NCBI GenBank assembly: GCA_937967685.1
Contig: CALBTX010000023.1
Coordinates: 1 to 13,322 of the forward strand
Length of the DNA: 13,322 nt
Direction: 5' to 3'
Source of the DNA: an uncultured Bacillaceae bacterium
GTDB taxonomy: Bacteria > Bacillota > Bacilli > Caldalkalibacillales > Caldalkalibacillaceae
Below, one piece after another: positions 1 through 6,579 of the stretch. The notes under the pieces were generated by a model. It was not told the origin of the DNA and made no database searches. It saw nothing but the letters and a program-made list of their open reading frames with translations. The position numbers and the translations under genes are program-made. Numbering within the stretch: the stretch's first letter is position 1; each line of letters opens with the position of its first letter.

Positions 1-5
1 GTGCC

Positions 6-34
6 TTGTGCTGGTCGCGTTATTTCTGTATAAT
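6..34 (+). promoter_or_regulatory. Probable sigma-A promoter of the S10 cluster
   Basis: A perfect -10 hexamer TATAAT lies at 29-34, and TTGTGC at 6-11 sits exactly 17 bp upstream as a half-matching -35 (TTG conserved). Transcription would start near position 41, giving an rpsJ leader of about 130 nt. A promoter just upstream of rpsJ driving the whole S10-spc-alpha cluster is known from Bacillus subtilis. No other convincing promoter was seen in the 13 kb, so this may drive everything here, although read-through from an upstream str operon is possible. The start site is inferred. Confidence 0.7.
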
Positions 35-70
35 AATGAACGTTGGTCATTTATGTGCGATGATGTGGAA

Positions 71-116
71 GGTTACCGACACACCCGGCCCCTTTGCCAT
101 GGGTAACGGGGTGCGG
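71..116 (+). promoter_or_regulatory. Structured rpsJ leader RNA with competing stems
   Basis: Two pairings are visible in the leader. Stem A pairs GTTACC (72-77) with GGTAAC (102-107). Stem B pairs CACCC (82-86) with GGGTG (109-113) and can be extended by CCG (76-78) with CGG (114-116). Because 82-86 lies in the loop of stem A, A and the inner part of B could coexist as an H-type pseudoknot, while the outer part of B competes with A for 76-77. No U-run follows, so this is not a plain terminator. A regulatory role, for example binding of a ribosomal protein, is inference only. Confidence 0.4.
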
Positions 117-172
117 AAAATTTCTGCGGAGTATGTCTGATTATTAAATTGGGCGATAAAGGAGGGACAAAA

Positions 173-481
173 ATGGCAAAACAAAAAATTCGTATTCGTT
201 TGAAGGCGTATGATCATAGGGTTTTGGACCAATCGGCTGAAAAGATCGTGGATACGGCCAAGCGTTCAGGAGCGAGCGTATCGGGACCGGTTCCGCTGCC
301 GACGGAAAAAGCGGTATACACCGTATTGCGGGCCGTTCACAAATATAAGGATTCTCGTGAGCAGTTCGAAATGAGAACACACAAACGTTTAATCGATATA
401 CTGAACCCTACCCCACAAACGGTAGATTCGTTAATGCGCCTGGACTTACCATCCGGTGTGGACATTGAAATCAAGCTGTAA
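173..481 (+). CDS. rpsJ: 30S ribosomal protein S10
   Basis: This 102-residue protein is a full-length S10, a component of the 30S head that also doubles as NusE in transcription antitermination in well-studied bacteria. The N-terminus MAKQKIRIRLKAYDHRVLDQ and the conserved stretch with GPVPLPTEK (about residues 40-48) are diagnostic. The ATG at 173 follows a GGAGG site at 160-164. An upstream in-frame start at 149 lies before that Shine-Dalgarno site and would add an unconserved tail, so it was not used. It is the first gene of the cluster, about 130 nt downstream of the promoter. Its last codons and stop lie in the first unit of a 20-bp tandem repeat, described separately. Identity is close to certain. 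Confidence 0.98.
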   Translation: MAKQKIRIRLKAYDHRVLDQSAEKIVDTAKRSGASVSGPVPLPTEKAVYTVLRAVHKYKDSREQFEMRTHKRLIDILNPTPQTVDSLMRLDLPSGVDIEIKL

Positions 482-511
482 ATTGTCTATCCAAGCTGTT
501 AACTGTCTATT
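472..511 (+). repeat. 20-bp imperfect tandem duplication across the rpsJ stop
   Basis: Unit 1 (472-491, CAAGCTGTAAATTGTCTATC) and unit 2 (492-511, CAAGCTGTTAACTGTCTATT) are directly adjacent and match at 17 of 20 positions. The rpsJ stop codon TAA (479-481) lies inside unit 1, so unit 2 looks like a degenerating copy of the gene's end placed in the spacer. The likely origin is a local slippage or tandem duplication event. Confidence 0.8.
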
Positions 512-522
512 TCAGTTTGCGC

Positions 523-557
523 ATAGAACGGAACGTATAGAACGGAGATAAAACGGA
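523..557 (+). repeat. Three short ATARAACGGA repeats in the rpsJ-rplC spacer
   Basis: ATAGAACGGA occurs at 523-532 and 537-546, and ATAAAACGGA at 548-557. The copies are spaced 14 and 11 bp apart and lie in the 134-nt gap between rpsJ and rplC, downstream of the 20-bp tandem duplication. They have no coding role that I can see; protein or RNA-binding function is not supported beyond the repetition itself. Confidence 0.6.
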
Positions 558-615
558 GACATATATGGATTTAATGGACAACTCAAGAGGAAAGAAAATT
601 GAGGAGGTGTGCTTC

Positions 616-1233
616 ATGGCCAAAGGTATCTTAGGTAAAAAGTTAGGAATGACGCAGATTTTCGGCAAAGAAGGTAACGCCATTCCGGTGACCGTCATTA
701 AAGCGGGTCCGTGCGTTGTTCTACAGAAAAAAACAGACGAAACAGATGGATATAAAGCGATTCAGCTCGGTTTTGAAGATAAAAAAGAACATCGGGCCAA
801 CAACCCCGAAAGAGGTCATGCCAAAAAAGCTGAAACGACGCCTAAGCGCTACATTCGCGAAATTCGTGGTGTAAACACGGATGAATATGAAGTTGGTCAG
901 GAAGTGAAAGTCAATCTTTTTGAAGCTGGAGAACTTGTCGATGTCACGGGAACATCCAAAGGGAAAGGATTTCAAGGGTCGATTAAACGCCACGGATTTG
1001 CCAGGGGACCGATGACACACGGATCACGTTATCACCGTGGACCGGGTTCTTTGGGCGCGGTTGATCCGATGCGCGTATTTAAAGGGAGACGGTTGCCCGG
1101 CAGAATGGGTGGCGACAGAGTCACCATTAAAAAATTGGAAGTTGTCAAGGTGGATGAAGACCGCAACTTGCTTCTGATTAAGGGATCGGTTCCCGGAGCC
1201 AAAAATAGTTATGTCATCATTCGCGGTTCATAG
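616..1233 (+). CDS. rplC: 50S ribosomal protein L3
   Basis: This 205-residue protein is a full-length L3, an early assembly protein that binds 23S rRNA near the peptidyl transferase centre and the factor-binding region. The N-terminus MAKGILGKKLGMTQIF and the central finger with GKGFQGSIKRHGFARGPMTHGS (around residues 120-142) are family hallmarks. The ATG at 616 is preceded by GGAGG at 603-607, 8 nt away. An in-frame ATG at 565 would add 17 residues unlike any L3 and lies upstream of the ribosome site, so it is rejected as the start. The gene follows an unusually long, repeat-bearing spacer of 134 nt after rpsJ and precedes rplD by 30 nt. Confidence 0.98.
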   Translation: MAKGILGKKLGMTQIFGKEGNAIPVTVIKAGPCVVLQKKTDETDGYKAIQLGFEDKKEHRANNPERGHAKKAETTPKRYIREIRGVNTDEYEVGQEVKVNLFEAGELVDVTGTSKGKGFQGSIKRHGFARGPMTHGSRYHRGPGSLGAVDPMRVFKGRRLPGRMGGDRVTIKKLEVVKVDEDRNLLLIKGSVPGAKNSYVIIRGS

Positions 1234-1263
1234 ATCAAACATGGACGGAAAGGAGGAACTTTC

Positions 1264-1887
1264 ATGCCAAAAGTAGCCTTACTGAATCAAAACGGTGAAA
1301 CGGTCGGAGAAATTGAATTAGATGATTCCGTATTCGGAATTGAACCGAATCAACATGTGCTGCACGACGCTGTGGTGATGCAGCAAGCTTCCCAACGTCA
1401 GGGGACACATGCGGTCAAAAATAGATCTGCCGTTCGGGGCGGCGGACGCAAACCATGGAGACAAAAAGGGACCGGACGCGCTCGTCACGGCTCAATTCGT
1501 TCACCCATATGGGTGGGGGGCGGCGTCGTCTTTGGGCCTACGCCTCGCAAATATGGATATAAGCTGCCTAAAAAGGTGCGTCGGCTGGCCATTAAATCTG
1601 CACTTTCCTCCAAAACAAAAAATGAAGAACTGATTGTTTTGGAAGACCTCACTTTTGAGCAACCGAAAACGAAACAGATGGTCGCAGTGCTTGACAAACT
1701 CAATGCACGTAAAAAAGCGCTGATCGTCACTGATTCATACAATGATCATGTTGTCTTATCCAGCCGCAATATACCGGGAGTGACCGTGATGACAGCGAAC
1801 GGTATCAATGTGTTGGATGTGTTGAAACATGATCACTTGATCATGACGAAAGCGGCCGTTGCTAAAGTAGAGGAGGTGCTTCGCTAA
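1264..1887 (+). CDS. rplD: 50S ribosomal protein L4
   Basis: This 207-residue protein is L4, which binds 23S rRNA domain I and sends an extended loop into the polypeptide exit tunnel. That loop is visible as a Gly/Arg-rich stretch at about residues 54-96 (GGGRKPWRQKGTGRARHGS is its core), the region where macrolide-resistance changes are found in other bacteria. The ATG at 1264 follows GGAGG at 1252-1256 with 7 nt spacing. The stop codon overlaps the rplW start by one base (TAATG at 1885-1889), so translation of the two is probably coupled. In Escherichia coli L4 represses the S10 operon through the leader; whether that applies here is unknown. Confidence 0.98.
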   Translation: MPKVALLNQNGETVGEIELDDSVFGIEPNQHVLHDAVVMQQASQRQGTHAVKNRSAVRGGGRKPWRQKGTGRARHGSIRSPIWVGGGVVFGPTPRKYGYKLPKKVRRLAIKSALSSKTKNEELIVLEDLTFEQPKTKQMVAVLDKLNARKKALIVTDSYNDHVVLSSRNIPGVTVMTANGINVLDVLKHDHLIMTKAAVAKVEEVLR

Positions 1888-2177
1888 TGAAAGACCCTCG
1901 TGACATTATTAAGCGTCCGATCATTACAGAACGGACGACCGATATGATGGCTGACAATAAATACGTTTTTGAAGTGGATGTCCGTTCCAACAAAAGTGAA
2001 ATCAAAAAGGCGGTCGAAGACATTTTTGATGTGAAGGTCGTCAAGGTCAACACGGTCAACATGAAAAGGAAACCAAAGACTTTTGGGCGTTACCAAGGAT
2101 ATACCGCACGCAAGAAGAAAGCCATTGTCAAGCTGTCCGAAGACAGCAAAGCGCTGGAATTCTTTGAAGGGGTATAA
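1887..2177 (+). CDS. rplW: 50S ribosomal protein L23
   Basis: This 96-residue protein is L23, located at the mouth of the exit tunnel, where trigger factor and the signal recognition particle dock on the ribosome. The start MKDPRDIIKRPIITERT is typical, followed by the conserved basic segment KRKPKTFGRYQGYTARKKKAIV (about residues 59-80). A GAGGAGG site at 1870-1876, inside the end of rplD, serves the ATG at 1887, which shares one base with the rplD stop codon. Length is normal for Bacillales. The next gene, rplB, begins 28 nt later. Confidence 0.97.
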   Translation: MKDPRDIIKRPIITERTTDMMADNKYVFEVDVRSNKSEIKKAVEDIFDVKVVKVNTVNMKRKPKTFGRYQGYTARKKKAIVKLSEDSKALEFFEGV

Positions 2178-2205
2178 AGCGTTTTTTTGAAAGGAGGATA
2201 CAATG

Positions 2206-3036
2206 ATGGCTGTCAAAAAATATAAGCCTACTTCACCAGGGCGCCGCAACATGTCTGTTTCTACTTTTGAAGAGATTACGACAGATAAACCGGAAAAATC
2301 ATTATTGGCGCCCTTAAACAAAAAAGCCGGTCGAAACAACCAAGGCCGGATTACCACACGTCATCAAGGGGGCGGTCATAAGCGCAAGTACCGCATCATT
2401 GACTTCAAACGCAACAAAGACGGCATACCCGGGCGTGTGGCCACGATTGAGTACGATCCAAACAGAACGGCGAATATCGCTCTTATCCATTATGTGGACG
2501 GAGAAAAACGGTACATCTTGCATCCGAAAGGTTTGTCCGTCGGAGATACGATTTATTCCGGACCCGATGCGGACATTAAAACAGGCAATGCGCTTCCGTT
2601 GGAAAATATTCCTGCCGGTACAACGGTGCATAACATCGAGTTGAAACCCGGCAAAGGCGGACAACTGGTGCGCGCCGCAGGTGCTGAAGCTCAAGTATTG
2701 GGTAAGGACGGCGGCTATGTGCTCGTCCGTTTGAATTCAGGCGAAGTGCGCATGATCCGCAAGGAATGCCGGGCGACGATCGGCCAGGTTGGCAACGTGG
2801 AGCATGAGTTAATCAGAATCGGTAAAGCCGGGCGCAGCCGCTGGCTGGGCAAAAGACCGGCCGTTCGCGGATCTGTGATGAACCCCGCCGATCACCCGCA
2901 CGGTGGTGGGGAAGGTAAAGCACCGATTGGTCTTAAATCCCCTGTCACTCCGTGGGGTAAACCGACGATTGGATACAAAACGCGGAAGAAAAACCACCGC
3001 ACCGATAAATACATCGTTCGACGCCGCAAAAAATAA
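2206..3036 (+). CDS. rplB: 50S ribosomal protein L2
   Basis: This 276-residue protein is L2, one of the most conserved 50S proteins, required for subunit joining and close to the peptidyl transferase centre. The sequence starts MAVKKYKPTSPGRR and includes the N-terminal OB-like RNA-binding part, the SH3-like part, and the C-terminal NPADHPHGGGEGKAPIG motif. His230 in that motif corresponds to the functionally important His229 of E. coli. Two adjacent ATG codons exist at 2203 and 2206; the second gives the family-typical MAVKKY start and an 8-nt spacing from GGAGG (2193-2197), so it is preferred, but 2203 would only add one Met. rpsS follows after 27 nt. Confidence 0.97.
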   Translation: MAVKKYKPTSPGRRNMSVSTFEEITTDKPEKSLLAPLNKKAGRNNQGRITTRHQGGGHKRKYRIIDFKRNKDGIPGRVATIEYDPNRTANIALIHYVDGEKRYILHPKGLSVGDTIYSGPDADIKTGNALPLENIPAGTTVHNIELKPGKGGQLVRAAGAEAQVLGKDGGYVLVRLNSGEVRMIRKECRATIGQVGNVEHELIRIGKAGRSRWLGKRPAVRGSVMNPADHPHGGGEGKAPIGLKSPVTPWGKPTIGYKTRKKNHRTDKYIVRRRKK

Positions 3037-3063
3037 TGCCTTTGCTGGAAGGGAGGTATACGC

Positions 3064-3342
3064 ATGGGTCGCAGTTTAAAAAAAGGACCTTTCGTGGATG
3101 ATCACTTGATGAAGAAAGTGGAGGCCCTCAATGAAAAAAAGGAAAAAAAAGTGATTAAAACATGGTCACGACGCTCAACGATCTTCCCCGAGTTTGTCGG
3201 TCATACGATCGCTGTACATGATGGACGAAAGCATGTCCCGATCTATATATCTGAAGACATGGTCGGACATAAGCTGGGGGAATTTGCCCCAACCCGTACC
3301 TTCAAAGGTCATGCGGGAGACGACAAGAAAACGAAACGCTAA
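3064..3342 (+). CDS. rpsS: 30S ribosomal protein S19
   Basis: This 92-residue protein is S19, which pairs with S13 in the 30S head near the A-site and contributes to intersubunit bridges. MGRSLKKGPFVDDHLMKKV at the start and the internal TWSRRSTIFPEFVGHTIAVH region (about residues 38-57) are diagnostic, as is the C-terminal KLGEFAPTRTFKGHAGDDKK. GGAGG at 3052-3056 lies 7 nt before the ATG. The gene sits between rplB and rplV with 27-nt gaps on each side. Length is normal. Confidence 0.98.
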   Translation: MGRSLKKGPFVDDHLMKKVEALNEKKEKKVIKTWSRRSTIFPEFVGHTIAVHDGRKHVPIYISEDMVGHKLGEFAPTRTFKGHAGDDKKTKR

Positions 3343-3369
3343 TTGTGACAGAGAGGAGGTCCACTTGAA

Positions 3370-3708
3370 ATGGAAGCAAAAGCAGTAGCCCGCTATGTGC
3401 GCATTGCTCCTCGTAAAGTTCGTTTAGTCATAGACTTAATTCGAGGCAAAGATGTTGGAGAAGCGATGGCCATCTTGCGACACACTCCCAGAGCAGCTTC
3501 TCCCGTTGTGGAAAAAGTATTGAAATCTGCGGTCGCCAATGCAGAACACAATTATAAGATGAATCCTGACAATCTTGTCATTCGTTCCATTACGTGTGAT
3601 CAAGGACCGACCTTGAAAAGATTTCGTCCTAGAGCTCAGGGTCGTGCCACCCGAATTAATAAACGCACGAGTCATATTACTGTCGTTTTATCAGAAAAGG
3701 AGGGTTAA
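3370..3708 (+). CDS. rplV: 50S ribosomal protein L22
   Basis: This 112-residue protein is L22, which binds all domains of 23S rRNA and lines the exit tunnel opposite L4. The start MEAKAVARYVRIAPRKVRLV and the extended beta-hairpin at about residues 77-102 (GPTLKRFRPRAQGRATRINK) are characteristic; the hairpin tip is a macrolide-resistance site in other bacteria. GGAGG at 3355-3359 precedes the ATG at 3370 by 10 nt. A TTG at 3365 is out of frame and not a start. The stop (3706-3708) lies 3 nt before the rpsC GTG, so coupled translation is likely. Confidence 0.98.
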   Translation: MEAKAVARYVRIAPRKVRLVIDLIRGKDVGEAMAILRHTPRAASPVVEKVLKSAVANAEHNYKMNPDNLVIRSITCDQGPTLKRFRPRAQGRATRINKRTSHITVVLSEKEG

Positions 3709-3711
3709 TGC

Positions 3712-4371
3712 GTGGGTCAAAAAGTCAATCCGAAGGGTCTTCGACTCGGAATCATTCGTGACTGGGAATCCAAATGGTATGCTGACAAAGAATATGCCGA
3801 CTATTTGCTGGAAGACCTGGAGGTACGCAAGTATATCGAAAACAAATTGAAGGACGCCGCCGTTTCGACGATAGAAATTGAGCGGGCAGCCAACCGTTTG
3901 AACATCACCGTCCATACTGCCAAACCCGGAATGGTCATTGGTAAAGGCGGTTCAGAAGTTGAAGCATTGCGCAAAGCATTGAGTCAAATGACCGGAAAAC
4001 GAGTTCATATCAACATTAGTGAAATCAAAAATCCTGATTTGGATGCCAAACTGGTCGCTGAAAACATCGCCCGGCAAATTGAAAACCGGATTTCATTTCG
4101 CCGAGCCATGAAACAAGGCATGCAGCGCACGATGCGCGCCGGGGCAGAAGGCATTCGCACATTGGTGAGCGGACGTTTGAACGGAGCCGATATTGCCCGC
4201 AGTGAAGGTTACAGTGAAGGGACCGTTCCCTTGCATACGTTGCGCGCTGATATCGATTATGGCACAGCGGAAGCAGATACAACGTACGGAAAGATAGGGG
4301 TTAAGATTTGGATTTATCGCGGAGAAGTGCTTCCCGAGGTGAGATCCAAAGCAGCGGAAGGAGGAAAATAA
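3712..4371 (+). CDS. rpsC: 30S ribosomal protein S3, GTG start
   Basis: This 219-residue protein is S3, part of the mRNA entry channel of the 30S subunit and of the ribosomal helicase activity with S4 and S5. It starts MGQKVNPKGLRLGIIRDW and contains a KH type 2 RNA-binding domain with the GKGG loop at residues 77-80, then the conserved C-terminal domain (RADIDYG, IGVKIWIYRGEVLP). The GTG at 3712 is 8 nt after GGAGG (3699-3703) and is in frame. The closer ATG at 3708, which overlaps the rplV stop, is in another frame and soon meets a stop. The rpsC stop codon directly abuts the rplP ATG. Confidence 0.98.
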   Translation: MGQKVNPKGLRLGIIRDWESKWYADKEYADYLLEDLEVRKYIENKLKDAAVSTIEIERAANRLNITVHTAKPGMVIGKGGSEVEALRKALSQMTGKRVHINISEIKNPDLDAKLVAENIARQIENRISFRRAMKQGMQRTMRAGAEGIRTLVSGRLNGADIARSEGYSEGTVPLHTLRADIDYGTAEADTTYGKIGVKIWIYRGEVLPEVRSKAAEGGK

Positions 4372-4806
4372 ATGTTAATGCCAAAACGCGTGAAGTTCCG
4401 CAAAGAACACCGTGGAAGGATGAAAGGGTTAGCCAAAGGTGGTCGGGAAGTGATTCACGGCGATTACGGTTTGCAAGCATTGGAACCCGCCTGGATCACC
4501 AACCGTCAGATAGAAGCTGCCCGTATTGCCATGACCCGTTATATTAAACGGGGTGGAAAAGTATGGATTAAAATCTTCCCTTCCAAACCTTATACGAAAA
4601 AACCGTTGGAAGTAAGAATGGGTTCCGGGAAAGGTTCACCGGAAGGTTGGGTAGCCGTCGTTAAGCCTGGAAAAGTCATGTTTGAAATTGCCGGCGTACC
4701 GGAAGAAACCGCTCGGGAAGCGATGCGTCTCGCATCTCATAAGTTGCCGATCAAAACGAAATTCGTTGTACGCGAAGGTTTGGGTGGTGAGGCTAATGAA
4801 AGCTGA
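4372..4806 (+). CDS. rplP: 50S ribosomal protein L16
   Basis: This 144-residue protein is L16, a late-assembling 50S protein that organises the A-site tRNA binding region. The start MLMPKRVKFRKEHRGRMKG and the conserved block WITNRQIEAARIAMTRYIKR followed by GGKVWIKIFPSKPYT identify it. The ATG at 4372 immediately follows the rpsC stop, with GGAGG at 4360-4364 inside rpsC. A second ATG at 4378 would lose the conserved MLxPKR beginning. The 3' end overlaps rpmC by 11 bp, which ties expression of L16 and L29 together. Confidence 0.98.
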   Translation: MLMPKRVKFRKEHRGRMKGLAKGGREVIHGDYGLQALEPAWITNRQIEAARIAMTRYIKRGGKVWIKIFPSKPYTKKPLEVRMGSGKGSPEGWVAVVKPGKVMFEIAGVPEETAREAMRLASHKLPIKTKFVVREGLGGEANES

Positions 4807-4999
4807 TGAATTGCGAGAAATGACCACTGCCGAAATCGAACAAAAAGTGAAATCACTGAAAGAGGAATTGTTCAACCTCCGTTTCCAGCATGCAACCGGT
4901 CAATTGGATAATCCCGCTCGCATTCGTGAAGTGCGCAAAGGGATTGCCCGGGCCAAAACGGTTTTACGTGAAAGAGAACTCGGTATTCATAAAGTATAA
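4796..4999 (+). CDS. rpmC: 50S ribosomal protein L29
   Basis: This 67-residue protein is L29, a two-helix protein next to L23 at the exit tunnel, where it helps form the docking platform for trigger factor. The sequence MKADELREMTTAEIEQKVKS, then the signature KEELFNLRFQHATGQLDNPARI (about residues 20-41), is typical. The ATG at 4796 lies within the last codons of rplP (11 bp overlap); its ribosome site is the GGTGAGG run just upstream, weaker than most here, which fits translational coupling. An in-frame reading upstream to 4682 is only the shadow of rplP. rpsQ follows after 20 nt. Confidence 0.97.
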   Translation: MKADELREMTTAEIEQKVKSLKEELFNLRFQHATGQLDNPARIREVRKGIARAKTVLRERELGIHKV

Positions 5000-5019
5000 T
5001 TCCGAAAGGAGGTATTGCT

Positions 5020-5283
5020 GTGGCAGAACGCAATCAACGCAAAGTACAAGTTGGTCGAGTCGTCAGCGACAAGATGGATAAAACGATTACGGTGCTCGTT
5101 GAAACATATAAAAGAGATCGGCTTTACGGAAAACGGGTCAAATATTCAAAGAAATTTAAAGCGCACGATGAAAACAATACAGCCAAAGTCGGAGATATCG
5201 TCAAAATCATGGAAACCAGACCGCTTTCTAAACATAAACGCTGGCGTTTGGTGGAAGTGGTGGAAGAGGCTGTTGTTATCTAG
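5020..5283 (+). CDS. rpsQ: 30S ribosomal protein S17, GTG start
   Basis: This 87-residue protein is S17, a primary 16S rRNA-binding protein with an OB fold, important early in 30S assembly. MAERNQRKVQVGRVVSDKMD at the start, KTITVLVE and the central YKRDRLYGKRVKYSKKFKAHDE segment are family features. It begins with GTG at 5020, 7 nt after GGAGG (5008-5012); no in-frame ATG near the site fits the family's start. It is the last gene of what is the S10 operon in E. coli, but here rplN follows after only 21 nt with no terminator visible, so the S10 and spc parts look fused. Confidence 0.97.
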   Translation: MAERNQRKVQVGRVVSDKMDKTITVLVETYKRDRLYGKRVKYSKKFKAHDENNTAKVGDIVKIMETRPLSKHKRWRLVEVVEEAVVI

Positions 5284-5304
5284 CTGTGGAAGGAGGCTTA
5301 AACG

Positions 5305-5673
5305 ATGATTCAACAAGAATCCCGACTGAAAGTTGCCGACAACTCCGGGGCAAGAGAACTGTTGTGCATTAAAGTGCTGGGGGGTACAGGACGGAAGTAT
5401 GCCAATATCGGTGACATGATCGTCTGTTCCGTCAAAGAAGCAACACCCGGGGGCGTTGTCAAGAAAGGCGACGTTGTTCGTGCTGTTGTCGTTCGCTCCC
5501 GCAGAGGGAAACGACGCAGTGACGGTTCCTACATTCGTTTCGATGAAAATGCCGCTGTGATTGTACGCGAGGATAAAAGTCCTCGAGGAACGCGTATTTT
5601 TGGCCCTGTGGCCCGTGAACTGCGTGACAAAGACTATATGAAAATTATTTCTCTTGCACCTGAAGTGCTTTAA
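5305..5673 (+). CDS. rplN: 50S ribosomal protein L14
   Basis: This 122-residue protein is L14, which lies at the subunit interface and contacts L19 and the 16S rRNA. MIQQESRLKVADNSGARELL and the later block GDVVRAVVVRSRRGKRRSDGS, RFDENAAV and GTRIFGPVARELR are near-invariant in the family, and length is exactly normal. GGAGG at 5292-5296 is 8 nt before the ATG. It opens the spc part of the cluster. No promoter is seen in the 21-nt gap before it. Confidence 0.98.
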   Translation: MIQQESRLKVADNSGARELLCIKVLGGTGRKYANIGDMIVCSVKEATPGGVVKKGDVVRAVVVRSRRGKRRSDGSYIRFDENAAVIVREDKSPRGTRIFGPVARELRDKDYMKIISLAPEVL

Positions 5674-5695
5674 AATTGACAAGGAGGTGCAAATG

Positions 5696-6010
5696 ATGCA
5701 CGTCAAAAAAGATGATACCGTCATGGTTATTTCCGGTAAAGATAAAGGGAAAAAAGGTCGTGTGCTTAAAGCCTTCCCTTCCCGTAATCGAGTGCTCGTT
5801 GAGGGGATCAATATGGTTTACAAACACCAGAAGCCGTCACAGACACATCCTCAAGGGGGCATTATTCATCAGGAAGCCCCGATACACGTATCCAATGTGA
5901 TGCCCATTGATCCGAAAACCGGAGAACCGACTCGCGTTGGTTATCAAATCAACGATAAAGGCAAGAAAGTGCGCATTGCCAAGAAATCCGGTCAGCCGCT
6001 GGATAAGTAG
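5696..6010 (+). CDS. rplX: 50S ribosomal protein L24
   Basis: This 104-residue protein is L24, an assembly-initiator protein binding the 5' part of 23S rRNA. It has an N-terminal KOW motif (VMVISGKDKGKKGRVLKAF, about residues 8-26), then RVLVEGINMVYKHQKP and the C-terminal RVGYQINDKGKKVRIAKKSG. Two ATGs stand side by side at 5693 and 5696; the second gives the family-typical MHVKK start and 8-nt spacing from GGAGG (5683-5687), so it is preferred. Upstream in-frame codons back to 5654 overlap the end of rplN and precede the ribosome site, so they are not used. Confidence 0.96.
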   Translation: MHVKKDDTVMVISGKDKGKKGRVLKAFPSRNRVLVEGINMVYKHQKPSQTHPQGGIIHQEAPIHVSNVMPIDPKTGEPTRVGYQINDKGKKVRIAKKSGQPLDK

Positions 6011-6036
6011 TCAGATAGGAAAGGAGGAACTCGATG

Positions 6037-6579
6037 ATGGCAGCGAGATTGCAAGAGTTATATCACGACTCAATCATCCCTGCGTTAATGAAAAAATTCA
6101 ATTATAAAAGTGTCATGCAAGCTCCCAAAGTGGAAAAAGTGGTCATCAATATGGGGGTTGGAGAAGCGGTCGGAAATCCAAAAATATTGGACGGCGCTGT
6201 TTCCGACCTGGAAACGATCACCGGGCAAAAACCGATCGTGACGAAAGCGAAAAAATCGGTCGCCGGATTCAAGCTTCGTCAAGGAATGCCGATCGGTGCC
6301 AAAGTGACACTTCGCGGAGAACGCATGTATCACTTTTTGGATAAACTGTTTCATGTTGCCCTGCCTCGCGTGCGCGATTTTCGCGGCGTATCACCGAAAT
6401 CATTCGACGGCCGGGGGAATTATACACTCGGATTGAAAGAACAGTTGATCTTCCCCGAAATCGAGTACGATAAAATTGATAAGGTGCGCGGAATGGATGT
6501 CGTGATCGTGACGACGGCAAAAACGGACGAAGAAAGCAAGGAATTACTAAAAGAACTCGGAATGCCTTTTAGACAGTAA
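6037..6579 (+). CDS. rplE: 50S ribosomal protein L5
   Basis: This 180-residue protein is L5, a 5S rRNA-binding protein of the central protuberance that contacts P-site tRNA and S13. Family features are KFNYKSVMQAPKVEKVVINM near the N-terminus, TKAKKSVAGFKLRQGMPIGAK in the middle and GRGNYTLGLKEQLIFPEI near residue 130-150. ATGs occur at 6034 and 6037; the second gives MAARLQELY and a 9-nt spacing from GGAGG (6023-6027), whereas the first only adds a Met with 6 nt spacing. An 80-nt gap follows before the S14 gene, longer than most here. Confidence 0.95.
   Translation: MAARLQELYHDSIIPALMKKFNYKSVMQAPKVEKVVINMGVGEAVGNPKILDGAVSDLETITGQKPIVTKAKKSVAGFKLRQGMPIGAKVTLRGERMYHFLDKLFHVALPRVRDFRGVSPKSFDGRGNYTLGLKEQLIFPEIEYDKIDKVRGMDVVIVTTAKTDEESKELLKELGMPFRQ

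Noticed and set aside
36..140. A 34-codon open frame in the rpsJ leader (ATG at 36, further ATGs at 60, 63 and 99).
   Set aside because: No ribosome site precedes any of these ATGs, the first lies before the predicted transcription start, and the peptide resembles nothing I recognise. A leader peptide cannot be excluded but is not supported.
565..615. N-terminal extension of L3 from ATG 565.
   Set aside because: The strong GGAGG at 603-607 lies inside the extension and serves ATG 616, where the universal L3 N-terminus begins.
1884..2357. A 157-codon minus-strand open frame opposite rplW and rplB.
   Set aside because: Composition and position are those of an antisense shadow; the plus strand encodes certain ribosomal proteins.
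3708..3710. ATG overlapping the rplV stop as the rpsC start.
   Set aside because: It is out of frame with S3 and leads to a stop after a few codons; the GTG at 3712 is in frame with better spacing.
5146..5811. A 221-codon open frame on the minus strand opposite rpsQ, rplN and rplX.
   Set aside because: It is a shadow of three well-conserved ribosomal genes, has no family resemblance or ribosome site, and cuts across several gene boundaries.
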